From positions 496,001-560,000 of the forward strand of contig NZ_JAMFLY010000001.1 of NCBI RefSeq assembly GCF_023502235.1: a stretch of 64,000 nt of DNA, written 5' to 3'. The notes under the pieces are model-generated. The model was not told where the DNA came from. It searched no databases and was given only the letters and a program-made list of their open reading frames with translations. The position numbers were made by a program, and so were the translations under genes. Shown here piece by piece: positions 7,700 through 16,230 of the stretch. The stretch comes from Flagellimonas myxillae. GTDB lineage: Bacteria > Bacteroidota > Bacteroidia > Flavobacteriales > Flavobacteriaceae. Position 1 is the first letter of the stretch, and each line of letters opens with the position of its first letter.

Positions 7700-8848
7700 A
7701 TGCAAAAAGTGTATCTGGATAACGCGGCCACCACCCAGGTGAGGCCCGAGGTAATTGAGAAAATGCAAGAGGCCCTGACCGAATTCTACGGAAACCCCTC
7801 TTCCACCCATAGCTATGGAAGATCGGCGAAGACGGCTGTGGAACAAGCTCGAAAAACTATCGCCAAAACCTTGAATGCACATCCATCAGAAATAATTTTT
7901 ACCTCTGGTGGTACCGAGGCCGATAATATGATCCTCAGATGTGCAGTTCGTGACCTGGAGGTCAAGACCATCATTACCTCAAAAATTGAACATCATGCCG
8001 TGTTGCACACTGCGGAAGAGTTGGTAAAAGAGTATGGTATTTCATTGCGGTTTGTGGACCTGGATTCCGATGGAAACCCTTTAATGGATCATTTAAAGGA
8101 GTTGTTACAACAAGATGACAGCAAAAAACTGGTCAGTTTAATGCACGTGAACAACGAGATTGGGAATATTGTTGATATTGATGCCATTGGAGCCCTTTGT
8201 CAGGAACATGGGGTGCTATTTCATTCCGATACCGTGCAATCGGTTGGTCATTACCCATGGGATGTGCAAACAACACCCGTGGATTTTTTCACTGCTGCCG
8301 CCCACAAATTCCATGGTCCCAAGGGTATCGGGTTTGCATTTATCCGTAAAAATTCAGGCTTAAAGCCAATGATTTTTGGAGGTTCACAGGAACGCGGGTT
8401 CCGCGCAGGAACCGAACCTTTCCACAATATAGTTGGGTTGGAAGAAGCTTTTGTGCAATCCTATGATCATCTGGATGAGGAGATACAGTATGTAAAAGGT
8501 TTGAAAGAACATTTCATTGCGGAAATCAAAAAAGCCATTCCAGAAATTGAGTTCAATGGGCATTCCGGGGATATGGACAAAAGTACCTATACCTTGGTCA
8601 ATGTTCGGTTGCCTTTTGACAAACAAAAAGGACTGATGTTGCTGTTTCATTTGGACATTAAAGGTATCGCCTGCTCCAAGGGTAGTGCCTGTCAATCGGG
8701 GAGCAATATGGGGTCCCATGTACTTACCGAGATTTTATCCGAAGAGGAGTTGAAAAAACCTTCGCTACGGTTTTCTTTTTCCAAATACAACACCAAAGAA
8801 GAATTGGATTACGCCATTGGCGTACTCAAAGAATTTGCGGAGAGCTAA
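7700..8848 (+). CDS. Cysteine desulfurase, NifS/IscS-type aminotransferase class V
   Basis: A PLP enzyme that takes sulfur from cysteine as a persulfide for Fe-S clusters or tRNA thiolation. The 382 residues include the N-terminal YLDNAATTQ, the PLP-stacking histidine in IEHHAV (about 98-99), the Schiff-base lysine K203 in AAHKFHGPKG, and a GSACQSGS loop with the presumed catalytic cysteine C331. The loop has an extra cysteine (C325). The length and the short active-site loop suggest the NifS/IscS side of the family rather than SufS. No scaffold (IscU/SufU) or other Fe-S gene is next to it, so the acceptor cannot be named. Start ATG at 7700 gives MQKVYLDNAATT. Its stop overlaps the convergent gene at 8845 by 4 bases. 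Confidence 0.9.
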   Translation: MQKVYLDNAATTQVRPEVIEKMQEALTEFYGNPSSTHSYGRSAKTAVEQARKTIAKTLNAHPSEIIFTSGGTEADNMILRCAVRDLEVKTIITSKIEHHAVLHTAEELVKEYGISLRFVDLDSDGNPLMDHLKELLQQDDSKKLVSLMHVNNEIGNIVDIDAIGALCQEHGVLFHSDTVQSVGHYPWDVQTTPVDFFTAAAHKFHGPKGIGFAFIRKNSGLKPMIFGGSQERGFRAGTEPFHNIVGLEEAFVQSYDHLDEEIQYVKGLKEHFIAEIKKAIPEIEFNGHSGDMDKSTYTLVNVRLPFDKQKGLMLLFHLDIKGIACSKGSACQSGSNMGSHVLTEILSEEELKKPSLRFSFSKYNTKEELDYAIGVLKEFAES

Positions 8849-9501
8849 ATTTTGTTTTTGCGCTGCTTTTTCTCTTTGTCATAAGGAAATTTACGGGAGG
8901 CCAGCTTCATCATCCTATCGATGAGTTCGGTGGTGTTTTTACCCGTTTTCTTGGTAATGGCCTTTTCGTATTTCCAAAGTAATTTTCCAGATTCACCGTC
9001 GCTTACCTTTACCCCGATTCTACCGTAGTTGGCATCGCCACTAAAGTAGTCGAACAAGCTAAAGTCGGTAGGAACTCCCTTGGAAAGGAGGATGTTTAGG
9101 TTGAGGTTGCCACTGATTATACCATCCACATCTAGGATTTTGCATAGTTGCTTGATGGTATGGATGTCAAGATTTTCGTAGGTAATCCCGTTTTGCGCCA
9201 AAATGGCATTGGTATCCTCAATATTTTGGAATTCTACATTGAACTTCTTTCGCTTCTTTCGTTTGGAAAAATAGGTTTCCAAAGCATTTTGGACCTCGTA
9301 TCCTTCTTTTTTGGCCAATTCCATCAGCTCGTTTCCGTCAACATTTCGTTTCAGGTCCAAATTGGCTATAAAAGGGATTATGGCAAGTAGTTCGTGGTCT
9401 TCGCTAAGTTCATCGAACCTACGGTTTTCATAGATGTTCTTCTGTGCGGTGCCAGCGGCAACCACGAGAAAGGTCAATAGAAAAAGAATTTTTTTCATCA
9501 A
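8845..9501 (-). CDS. Hypothetical exported protein, 218 aa
   Basis: It starts with MMKKILFLLTFLVVAAGTAQ, a cleavable signal peptide (predicted cut after the TAQ), so it is periplasmic or surface-exposed. The mature part begins with a strand of the type LLAIIPFIANLDLKR and later has KILDVDGIISGNLNL and GESGKLLWKYEKA. This alternation recalls the fold of envelope proteins that assemble lipoprotein or secretion complexes (LpoB/CsgG-like or GNA1162-like), but I cannot place it in a family with confidence. The C-terminus is very basic (KKQRKNK). It lies 6 bases downstream of the TonB receptor gene, so it is probably in the M23/TonB receptor transcript. Confidence 0.65.
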   Translation of the reverse strand: MMKKILFLLTFLVVAAGTAQKNIYENRRFDELSEDHELLAIIPFIANLDLKRNVDGNELMELAKKEGYEVQNALETYFSKRKKRKKFNVEFQNIEDTNAILAQNGITYENLDIHTIKQLCKILDVDGIISGNLNLNILLSKGVPTDFSLFDYFSGDANYGRIGVKVSDGESGKLLWKYEKAITKKTGKNTTELIDRMMKLASRKFPYDKEKKQRKNKI

Positions 9502-9507
9502 TGTTCT

Positions 9508-11979
9508 TTAAAAGCGAATCCCAAATTTTAAGTTCAGGACACGGGGTGTTAGGAAGTTGGGAACCGCAAATTGCTGTTGGGTATCCACATCCCTTACCCA
9601 GGTATTTGTTATGGAATTTTGATTGTTGAACATATTGAAAATTTCAAATCCAACATTGAATTCCTTGAACTTGTGCAACCAATGCCCTTCTGGATATTGG
9701 CTTTTTCTGTCGGCAAAAATATAGGAAATTCCTATATCAGCCCTTCTATAGTCTCTTAATCTATTCTGAAAATCGTAAGGGTCGGCGTTGTTGGGAGAGC
9801 CTCCAGGAACCCCAGTGTTGTACACCATATTAAGATACAGCTTTAAGTTGGGGATGGTGGGGATATAATCTTGAAAAAGTACAGCAAACTTTAACCGTTG
9901 ATCAGTAGGTCGGGAAATATTCCCCCTTTGGTCCGAGTTTTCCTTGGTTTGGAGGTAACCAAGACTGACCCAGGATTGCGCGCCTGGAACAAAGGCCCCT
10001 GTCAATCTAAAATCAAAACCATAGGCATAAGCTGTTGCATTATTGTTCGCTGCATATCTTACCCTAACATCTTCAATGGTGTAGGTGTTGATGTTGGTCA
10101 AATCCTTGTAGTATGTCTCACTTACCAAAGTAAATGGGCGGTTCCATAAATTAAAACTGAACTCGCTCCCCAACACATAGTGAATCGATTTTTGGGCCTC
10201 CACTTCAGGATTGATGGTTCCCGTGATATTCCTAAGTTCCCGATAAAAGGGAGGTTGCTGGTAACTTCCGACGGAAATGCGGAAAAAAATGTCCTTTTCC
10301 CAGTCAGGTTTTATGGAAAACTGCGCTCGAGGACTGATCAAACTTTGGGCGTTTGTCTCAAACCCTTCTCCGCTCAATCTCCAATATTGTGCCCGTAATC
10401 CAAGGTTGAAATAAATATTATGCGGTCCCAATTTGCCTTGTTCGCCATATTGCGCAAAGGCAGAAAACCTACTAGTTTTTACAAAATTTGTAGCCTGGAC
10501 ATTTTCATAGGCCACCAAATCACCAGCAAAGGGTTCCTCGGGCTGATTGTTGGCAAAAGCCGGCTCAAAAGGGCGGATAAAAAAACCAGCAGAATCAATA
10601 AACTGCGATTCCCGCAATTGATCTCGAATATCCTCATGTGTAAACTTGGCGCCCCATTCCACCGTGGTATTCCCTTTTTTATGGGCACCTCGATGGGCAA
10701 AATTTAAGATTAAAGCATCCAACTGGTTCCTGGCCCTTTCCAGCTCGGAACCCACTCCCCTGGAATTGGTGACCTCTCCCAAATTATCACCCCCCAGATT
10801 GGTGTCCAGCTCTCCCAATTCATAGGAAGCGATCACATCTGAGAATTCCTCCTCCTGGGTGTGATACACCGAAGCGGTCAAGGACATTTTTGTGCTGTCG
10901 TTGATCAGGTAATCGGTTTTGACCGCCGCAAGCCCACTTTCATATTTGCTGTTTTCTTGACCTTCATAAAAAATCAACAAGGCCCTTGGGTCGCTTAGGG
11001 TACCAAAATTCGTCTGTCTGGTCAAGGGTTCGTTTTTGTAGTCGTTCACCGAATAGGTTCCCAGAAAATTTAAGTGCAACCTGTCCGAAACCCGATAGGT
11101 CAAAAGACTTTGGACATCGACAAAGGTGGGCTTGAAATTGCCTTCTGTTTGCTGGCTGTTTACCAGAAGACTGTTGTTGCGGTACCGGAGTCCTGTAATG
11201 CTACTGAATTTTTTGTTTTTTGAAATGGACTCCACGGTTGCCGATGCTCCGAGTAGACTGCCTTCCAACTTCAGTCCAAATTCAACTGGACTTTTATAAG
11301 TGATATCCAAAACCGAAGATAATTTGTCACCATACTTGGCTTGAAATCCTCCGGATGAAAACTCCAAAGCGGTAATCATATCGCTGTTGACAAAACTAAG
11401 CCCTTCTTGTTGGGCAGAGCGCACAAGAAAAGGACGATACACCTGGATGCCATTTACGTATACCAGGTTTTCGTCAAAATTACCGCCACGAACATTGTAT
11501 TGGGTGCTTAGTTCATTGTTGAATGAAACCCCGGGGAGTAATTTCAGGATATTTTCTACCCCTGCATTGGCCCCAGGAATTTTTCGCACAATTTCAGGTT
11601 CCACTGTGGTTATCCCTTCCACACTTTTCTCTCCGGTGGGGGAGACCTCCACTTCAGCCATTTGGGTAACCATGGTTTTCATCACCGGATTGAACCCAAA
11701 AGTTTCATTCGTTGTCAAAATCAGATTTTCGAGCACCACATTTTCATGCCCAAGATGGGAGAATGTGATGCTTATTTTGGTCTCTGCAATCAACAACAGC
11801 AAATAGTGACCGTTGGCATCTGTTGTGGTTCCGGTTTCTCCTGCATCAATGTTAACATTGGGAATGGGTTGGTTGTCTTCGTCCAAAACAGTACCCACCA
11901 GCGTGGCAGTCTGTGCATGGGTGAACGCAACCCAAAACAGGGAAAGAACGAATAGGAGGTTTTTAAAATGGGGTAACAC
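9508..11979 (-). CDS. TonB-dependent outer-membrane receptor with carboxypeptidase-like N-domain
   Basis: An 823-residue outer-membrane transporter. After a signal peptide (cut near FTHAQ, residue 22) comes a CarboxypepD_reg-like Ig domain (about 23-105: LVGTVLDEDNQPIPNVNI), then a plug domain (about 120-230, with LLPGVSFNNELSTQYNVRGG and a VYVNGIQVYRP segment). A 22-strand barrel follows, ending in the aromatic LNLKFGIRF. It lacks the SusC-specific length (about 1000 aa) and has no SusD partner, so it is not part of a Sus-type polysaccharide system. The ligand is unknown. It shares one base with the upstream M23 peptidase gene, so the two are cotranscribed and translationally coupled. Confidence 0.9.
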   Translation of the reverse strand: MLPHFKNLLFVLSLFWVAFTHAQTATLVGTVLDEDNQPIPNVNIDAGETGTTTDANGHYLLLLIAETKISITFSHLGHENVVLENLILTTNETFGFNPVMKTMVTQMAEVEVSPTGEKSVEGITTVEPEIVRKIPGANAGVENILKLLPGVSFNNELSTQYNVRGGNFDENLVYVNGIQVYRPFLVRSAQQEGLSFVNSDMITALEFSSGGFQAKYGDKLSSVLDITYKSPVEFGLKLEGSLLGASATVESISKNKKFSSITGLRYRNNSLLVNSQQTEGNFKPTFVDVQSLLTYRVSDRLHLNFLGTYSVNDYKNEPLTRQTNFGTLSDPRALLIFYEGQENSKYESGLAAVKTDYLINDSTKMSLTASVYHTQEEEFSDVIASYELGELDTNLGGDNLGEVTNSRGVGSELERARNQLDALILNFAHRGAHKKGNTTVEWGAKFTHEDIRDQLRESQFIDSAGFFIRPFEPAFANNQPEEPFAGDLVAYENVQATNFVKTSRFSAFAQYGEQGKLGPHNIYFNLGLRAQYWRLSGEGFETNAQSLISPRAQFSIKPDWEKDIFFRISVGSYQQPPFYRELRNITGTINPEVEAQKSIHYVLGSEFSFNLWNRPFTLVSETYYKDLTNINTYTIEDVRVRYAANNNATAYAYGFDFRLTGAFVPGAQSWVSLGYLQTKENSDQRGNISRPTDQRLKFAVLFQDYIPTIPNLKLYLNMVYNTGVPGGSPNNADPYDFQNRLRDYRRADIGISYIFADRKSQYPEGHWLHKFKEFNVGFEIFNMFNNQNSITNTWVRDVDTQQQFAVPNFLTPRVLNLKFGIRF

Positions 11980-13670
11980 TATTTTCTAAAAAAAGTACTC
12001 CTAAAAGTACTGGAGTTGCCTACATTATCAGTAACGACCACCTTTAGGTCGCATTGTGTCCCGTCCAAGATTTTATCGTCAAAATTGTAGGTGAGCGTCT
12101 TGGTCTTAGGTTCGTATTCCATCAAAATCCATTCGCCATTAATGGTGGCGTTGTAGGTGTTTATGCCACTAAGATCATCCGAAATTTTAAGGCTCAGATA
12201 GCTATAATTGCTCAGCCATTGTTTCTCCTTGAAATTCCTAGGTGAAATTTCTGGCGCAATCGTATCCTTGGCCAAAGTATAGGTGCCCAAAGATCTTGTG
12301 CGGGTGGTAAACGAACCCTCTCGTTTGAAGGTTTTCGCATATCTGGGCCTCATTCGGTCATCCAAACGGGCTATGAACATTTGCTTTTGATCGTCCGAGG
12401 AATACTTGGAGGCATCAAAACTAATGGTGAAATTTCGGTGGGCGGGTACCGTGTTGTTGTGTATGGCTACCGTGTCCTGCCCCTTTTTTAGTTCAATATA
12501 AAAATCCTCATAAAAGGTATTGGCTGGAAAATAAACCTTTGCGCCCCCAAGGTCAAAATTGTTGGGCTTGTCCGCAATAATAAAATCGTCGGTCTTATCC
12601 CGGTCGCGTGAAATCTTGGGATCTTCCCTTTTTCCTTCAACAGGAATAATGACCTTGGTCTGATTTTTCTCAATGTCCAAAATCAAAAGTTCCACATTGT
12701 AGGTCATACCGGGCTTAACAGTTATCTTCCCGTTGTTGTGGAGGGTTTTATAGATGCCCAAGCGATTATGCGGCTCTTTAAAACACTTTTGTATCCGTTG
12801 GCTATACTTCCCGTAGTGGGCATAGTCAATCAAGGTGTTGATGTATCGGGTTTCCCCAAAAGAAAATGTCTCAAAATTGTATTCGGAATATACCTTGCCA
12901 TTTACCGTTTGCTTTACGGCATAAACGCCATTTTTGTTGGCGGCCATGTCTTGGCGGTCAAAACCATTGAATCCGAAACCTATTTCCCCGATGGCGGTGA
13001 CCTTATCGGCTAGAAAAGAACCATCGGGTTGCTTGGAAAAGTTGAGCTGTATTTTTCGGGCACTTTGGTTTACTACTGCATCTTCAGAAATGGGATAGCC
13101 AAACAATCCCAAAAGCGTTGGATTTGTGGCATCCCTCACTTCGTAACCATACAATAGGGGATTGGTGGGTTTTTCGGAAACGCTACTTCTGATTTCGAAG
13201 TGCAAATGGGGGCCGGAGGAGCCACCAGTGTTCCCGGAATATGCGATAGTGCTACCTTTTGTAACTTTTAGTTCTCCATAATCAGGAAAAACTTCCACCT
13301 CAAAGGACCTCTTTTTATATTGGATTTCCTTGATATAGGCCTCAATCTCAGGGCCAAATTTTTGGAGGTGGGCATAGACAGAGGTATATCCGTTCGGATG
13401 CGCCACGTACAATGCCTTTCCATAGCCCCACAACGAAACCTTGATGCGGGTAACTGTGCCATCGGCAATGGCCAAAACGGGCAATCCCTGTCTTCTTTCG
13501 GTCTTTATGTCGATGCCCGAATGAAAATGGTTGGAACGCAGTTCACCAAAAGTACCAGCCAAAATCAAAGGGATTTCAAGGGGGGACTGAAAAGTGTCTT
13601 GTGGATATTTTTCCTGAGCCTGAAAAAGGACAGGGGTAAGCAATAGAATTCCCAGAATGTAAAATCGCAT
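11979..13670 (-). CDS. M23 family metallopeptidase (LytM-type), exported
   Basis: 563 residues with a signal peptide (cut near FQAQ, residue 19). An M23/LytM domain lies at about 45-165. The zinc ligands can be read: H50xxxD54 in HFHSGID, H101 in YAHLQ and HxH at 155-157 in GPHLHFEIR. All are intact, so it should be an active peptidoglycan endopeptidase or a related peptidase rather than a degenerate EnvC-like activator. The remaining 400 residues are beta-rich repeats, probably Ig-like domains, with a C-terminal segment of the type VVTDNVGNSSTF. It is followed with a one-base overlap by the TonB receptor. The pairing suggests work at the envelope, perhaps on a peptide taken up by the receptor (inference). 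Confidence 0.88.
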   Translation of the reverse strand: MRFYILGILLLTPVLFQAQEKYPQDTFQSPLEIPLILAGTFGELRSNHFHSGIDIKTERRQGLPVLAIADGTVTRIKVSLWGYGKALYVAHPNGYTSVYAHLQKFGPEIEAYIKEIQYKKRSFEVEVFPDYGELKVTKGSTIAYSGNTGGSSGPHLHFEIRSSVSEKPTNPLLYGYEVRDATNPTLLGLFGYPISEDAVVNQSARKIQLNFSKQPDGSFLADKVTAIGEIGFGFNGFDRQDMAANKNGVYAVKQTVNGKVYSEYNFETFSFGETRYINTLIDYAHYGKYSQRIQKCFKEPHNRLGIYKTLHNNGKITVKPGMTYNVELLILDIEKNQTKVIIPVEGKREDPKISRDRDKTDDFIIADKPNNFDLGGAKVYFPANTFYEDFYIELKKGQDTVAIHNNTVPAHRNFTISFDASKYSSDDQKQMFIARLDDRMRPRYAKTFKREGSFTTRTRSLGTYTLAKDTIAPEISPRNFKEKQWLSNYSYLSLKISDDLSGINTYNATINGEWILMEYEPKTKTLTYNFDDKILDGTQCDLKVVVTDNVGNSSTFRSTFFRK

Positions 13671-13781
13671 AGTGGAATTTGTAATTACCTACGAATGTAA
13701 CCAATGTTTTTTTTAGGGAAAAGGCTTTCTCCTTAGTTTAGGGGCTTGTAGGGCTTTCCTCCAAGAATAATCCCAAAAGTA

Positions 13782-13812
13782 TTGTGCGGTTAGCCAAGGT
13801 TGGTTAACTTTG
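13782..13812 (+). promoter_or_regulatory. Promoter of the zapB-like/zapA operon
   Basis: TTG at 13782-13784 is followed after 20 bases by TAACTTTG at 13805-13812, an exact TTG-N20-TAnnTTTG promoter of the Bacteroidota type. Transcription would start near 13818, giving a leader of about 20 bases to the ATG at 13838. It rules out the earlier in-frame start near 13814, which lies at the expected transcription start. Confidence 0.7.
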
Positions 13813-13837
13813 TGTGATACGCATTGATGTTTGCATT

Positions 13838-14128
13838 ATGGGCGAACTTGTTGAGATTGTTGATTCTTTGGAAAACAAGGTGAGCAAATTGTTGCACAAA
13901 ATGGAATTGTTGCACAAGGCCAATGCCAAGTTGAAGGAAGAACTTAACCTCGCAAAAGAGGAAAACAAGGCGCAGCAAGAAGCCGTTAACGAATGGGAGG
14001 AAAAATATAACTCCTTAAAAATGGCAAACACCATGCTAGGCAGTAATACGAATAAAACAGAAGCCAAGCTCAAGATAAATACATTGATACGCGAACTGGA
14101 CGTTTGCATAGCCAAGCTTGCAGATTAA
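13838..14128 (+). CDS. Coiled-coil protein, ZapB-like (upstream of zapA)
   Basis: A 96-residue protein predicted to be almost one continuous coiled coil, rich in K, E, L and N with a heptad pattern from about residue 5 to 80 (VDSLENKVSKLLHKMELL and onwards). It resembles the small ZapB-type coiled-coil proteins in size and position. It lies 15 bases before zapA in the same transcript, a pair found widely in Bacteroidota. ZapB in proteobacteria bridges ZapA to the division site. Sequence alone does not prove the same role here. The start at 13838 (MGELVEIVDSLE) is chosen because the upstream promoter box covers the earlier candidate. Confidence 0.75.
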   Translation: MGELVEIVDSLENKVSKLLHKMELLHKANAKLKEELNLAKEENKAQQEAVNEWEEKYNSLKMANTMLGSNTNKTEAKLKINTLIRELDVCIAKLAD

Positions 14129-14143
14129 GTTGGTGACAATATT

Positions 14144-14437
14144 ATGGAGGAGAAGCTCAAAATAAAGCTTTCCATTGCTGATAGGGTCTATCCATTGACC
14201 ATAGATCCAAAACAGGAGGAAGGATTACGCAAAGCGGCCAAGAACATAGAAAATCTGGCCAAAAAATTTGAGCAGAACTATGCGGTACGCGATAAACAGG
14301 ATGTTCTGGCAATGTGTGCCCTGCAGTTCGCTTCCAAAATTGAGCAAGGTGGTATAGACAGTTCGGAGAATACCAAAGCGGCTTATGAGCGCTTAAAGGC
14401 CTTGAACGATTTGGTGCACTCCAAACTTGGGGAATAA
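14144..14437 (+). CDS. zapA: Cell division protein ZapA
   Basis: A 97-residue cytoplasmic protein that binds FtsZ and bundles filaments at the division ring. The N-terminal KLKIKLSIADRVYPLTI strand pair and the middle segment LRKAAKNIENLAKKFEQNY with MCALQFASKIE fit the ZapA globular head and coiled-coil stalk. Length matches the family. It lies 15 bases after the zapB-like gene and is followed at once by the 6S-type RNA, the same order (zapA then ssrS) seen in many proteobacteria. Confidence 0.88.
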   Translation: MEEKLKIKLSIADRVYPLTIDPKQEEGLRKAAKNIENLAKKFEQNYAVRDKQDVLAMCALQFASKIEQGGIDSSENTKAAYERLKALNDLVHSKLGE

Positions 14438-14459
14438 GTTCTTTTAAATAAAATATTTG
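14427..14459 (+). promoter_or_regulatory. Candidate promoter of the 6S-type RNA
   Basis: TTG at 14427-14429 lies inside the end of zapA. It is followed after 22 bases by AATATTTG at 14452-14459, one base away from the TAnnTTTG consensus. The predicted transcription start (about 14464) coincides with the first base of the terminal stem of the RNA, which supports independent transcription. Confidence 0.5.
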
Positions 14460-14463
14460 TTAC

Positions 14464-14634
14464 TGCCCACATTGGTAATTAAATTTTGACAAACTCAACA
14501 CTATTATAATTAAAAAGGGTGAGTTTAAGTTGTAAAAGCAGGCCCTACCTGTATAGGGATCCTTGAGCAGCTTGTTAGCCCTAAACCTGTAATTTGGAGT
14601 TTGTACAAGACTTCGCCCAATGTGGGCTTTTTTT
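14464..14634 (+). ncRNA. ssrS: 6S-type regulatory RNA (6S-Flavo-like)
   Basis: The 216-base zapA-rny gap holds a long rod-like RNA. GCCCACATTGG (14465-14475) pairs perfectly with CCAATGTGGGC (14617-14627), followed by seven T (14628-14634), so the closing stem also works as a terminator on the plus strand. Inside it ACAAACTC (about 14490-14497) pairs with GAGTTTGT (about 14598-14605). A small apical hairpin CCCTA/TAGGG sits near 14543-14558, leaving a large central bubble. This architecture, the length of about 170 and the position after zapA match 6S RNA, which binds the RNA polymerase holoenzyme and mimics an open promoter. The Flavobacteria form (6S-Flavo) is known; the assignment rests on structure and context. 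Confidence 0.72.
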
Positions 14635-14653
14635 ATAACCAAACATAAACAAC

Positions 14654-16225
14654 ATGGATAACACTATAATTTTGGTTGTAGCGGCTGTAGTAGGATTGGT
14701 AATAGGATTTGTTATTGCCAAGATGCTGGAGAAAGGGAAGGCTGCAAAAACCATTTCCGGGGCAAAAAAAGAGGCTTCAGATCTAATAAGGGAGGCCAAA
14801 AAAGAAGGAGAGAACATTAAAAAAGATAAAATTTTCCAGGCCAAGGAAAAGTTTTTGGAACTCAAGGCCGAACATGAAAAGGTCATCATAAATAAGGATA
14901 AGAAAATTGCGGAGGCCGAAAAAAGGACCCGCGATAAGGAATCGCAGATCAGCAATGAACTGTCCAAAAACAAAAAGCTGAACGATAAACTGGAGGCAAG
15001 AATCAAGGAGGTTTCCTATAAAAGCGAGATTCTTGACAAAAAACAATCCGAAGCGGAAAAATTACATAAAAGTCAAGTACAACAATTGGAGGTCATTTCG
15101 GGATTGTCTGCCGAAGATGCCAAAAGCCAATTGTTGGAATCCCTGAAAGAAACGGCCAAGACAGATGCCATGGCCTATCTACAGAGCACCTTGGAAGAGG
15201 CAAAACTTACTGCTCAACAGGAAGCGAGAAAAATTGTGATCAATACCATTCAGCGTATTGGGACCGAAGAGGCAGTGGAAAACTGTGTTTCGGTCTTTAA
15301 TCTGGAATCAGACGATGTGAAGGGGCGTATTATTGGTCGCGAAGGACGAAATATTCGTGCGCTTGAGGCAGCTACCGGTGTAGAAATTATAGTCGACGAC
15401 ACCCCAGAAGCAATAATTTTATCCTGTTTCGACTCCGTGAGGAGGGAGGTAGCCCGTTTGTCATTGCACCGTTTGGTTACTGATGGAAGAATCCACCCTG
15501 CGCGCATCGAGGAAATTGTAAAGAAAACCGAAAAGCAAATCAACGAGGAAATCGCCGAAATCGGGAAACGGACCGTTATCGATTTGGGTATCCATGGCCT
15601 GCACCCTGAATTGATTAAGGCAGTGGGTCGGATGAAGTACCGTTCCTCGTATGGACAAAACCTGCTCCAACACTCGCGCGAGGTTGCCAAACTCTGTGGA
15701 GTTATGGCCGCAGAACTTGGGCTTAACCCCAAAATTGCCAAGAGGGCAGGATTGCTACACGATATCGGAAAAGTTCCCAACACCGAAGTGGAGGTAGAAA
15801 CCCCGCACGCTATCTTAGGGATGCAATGGGCCCAAAAATATGGGGAGAAAAAGGAAGTATGCAATGCCATTGGTGCGCACCACGATGAAATTGAAATGAA
15901 CACTCTTATATCCCCCATAGTCCAGGTTTGTGATGCCATAAGTGGTGCACGTCCCGGTGCCAGAAGGCAGGTGCTCGACTCCTACATCCAACGTTTGAAG
16001 GATTTGGAGGACATTGCCTTTGGATTCAATGGGGTGCAAAAGGCCTATGCCATCCAAGCAGGAAGGGAACTACGTGTGATTGTGGAAAGTGAAAAAGTGA
16101 GCGACGACAAGGCCGCGGAACTATCCTTTGAAATTTCGCAAAAAATCCAAACGGATATGACTTATCCCGGTCAGGTAAAGGTTACCGTTATTCGCGAGAC
16201 CCGTTCCGTTAACGTAGCCAAATAG
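14654..16225 (+). CDS. rny: Ribonuclease Y
   Basis: A membrane-anchored endoribonuclease that starts mRNA decay. The 523 residues follow the family plan: one N-terminal membrane segment (about 4-22, [17 protein letters not shown]), a long charged coiled coil (about 25-190), a KH domain (about 205-275, with [15 protein letters not shown]) and an HD domain. The metal-binding HD is in [12 protein letters not shown], and a second histidine pair is in IGAHHDE. Length agrees with RNase Y of other phyla. Start ATG at 14654 follows the 6S-type RNA terminator by about 20 bases. It converges with the sulfatase at 16231, 5 bases between stops. Confidence 0.95.
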   Translation: MDNTIILVVAAVVGLVIGFVIAKMLEKGKAAKTISGAKKEASDLIREAKKEGENIKKDKIFQAKEKFLELKAEHEKVIINKDKKIAEAEKRTRDKESQISNELSKNKKLNDKLEARIKEVSYKSEILDKKQSEAEKLHKSQVQQLEVISGLSAEDAKSQLLESLKETAKTDAMAYLQSTLEEAKLTAQQEARKIVINTIQRIGTEEAVENCVSVFNLESDDVKGRIIGREGRNIRALEAATGVEIIVDDTPEAIILSCFDSVRREVARLSLHRLVTDGRIHPARIEEIVKKTEKQINEEIAEIGKRTVIDLGIHGLHPELIKAVGRMKYRSSYGQNLLQHSREVAKLCGVMAAELGLNPKIAKRAGLLHDIGKVPNTEVEVETPHAILGMQWAQKYGEKKEVCNAIGAHHDEIEMNTLISPIVQVCDAISGARPGARRQVLDSYIQRLKDLEDIAFGFNGVQKAYAIQAGRELRVIVESEKVSDDKAAELSFEISQKIQTDMTYPGQVKVTVIRETRSVNVAK

Positions 16226-16230
16226 AGCAA

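Noticed and set aside
9508..11979. A SusC-type receptor
   Set aside because: The protein has about 820 residues and no SusD gene follows; it is a plain TonB-dependent receptor.
15250..15939. A 229-residue open frame antisense to rny
   Set aside because: Overlaps the KH and HD domains of RNase Y, which are certain.
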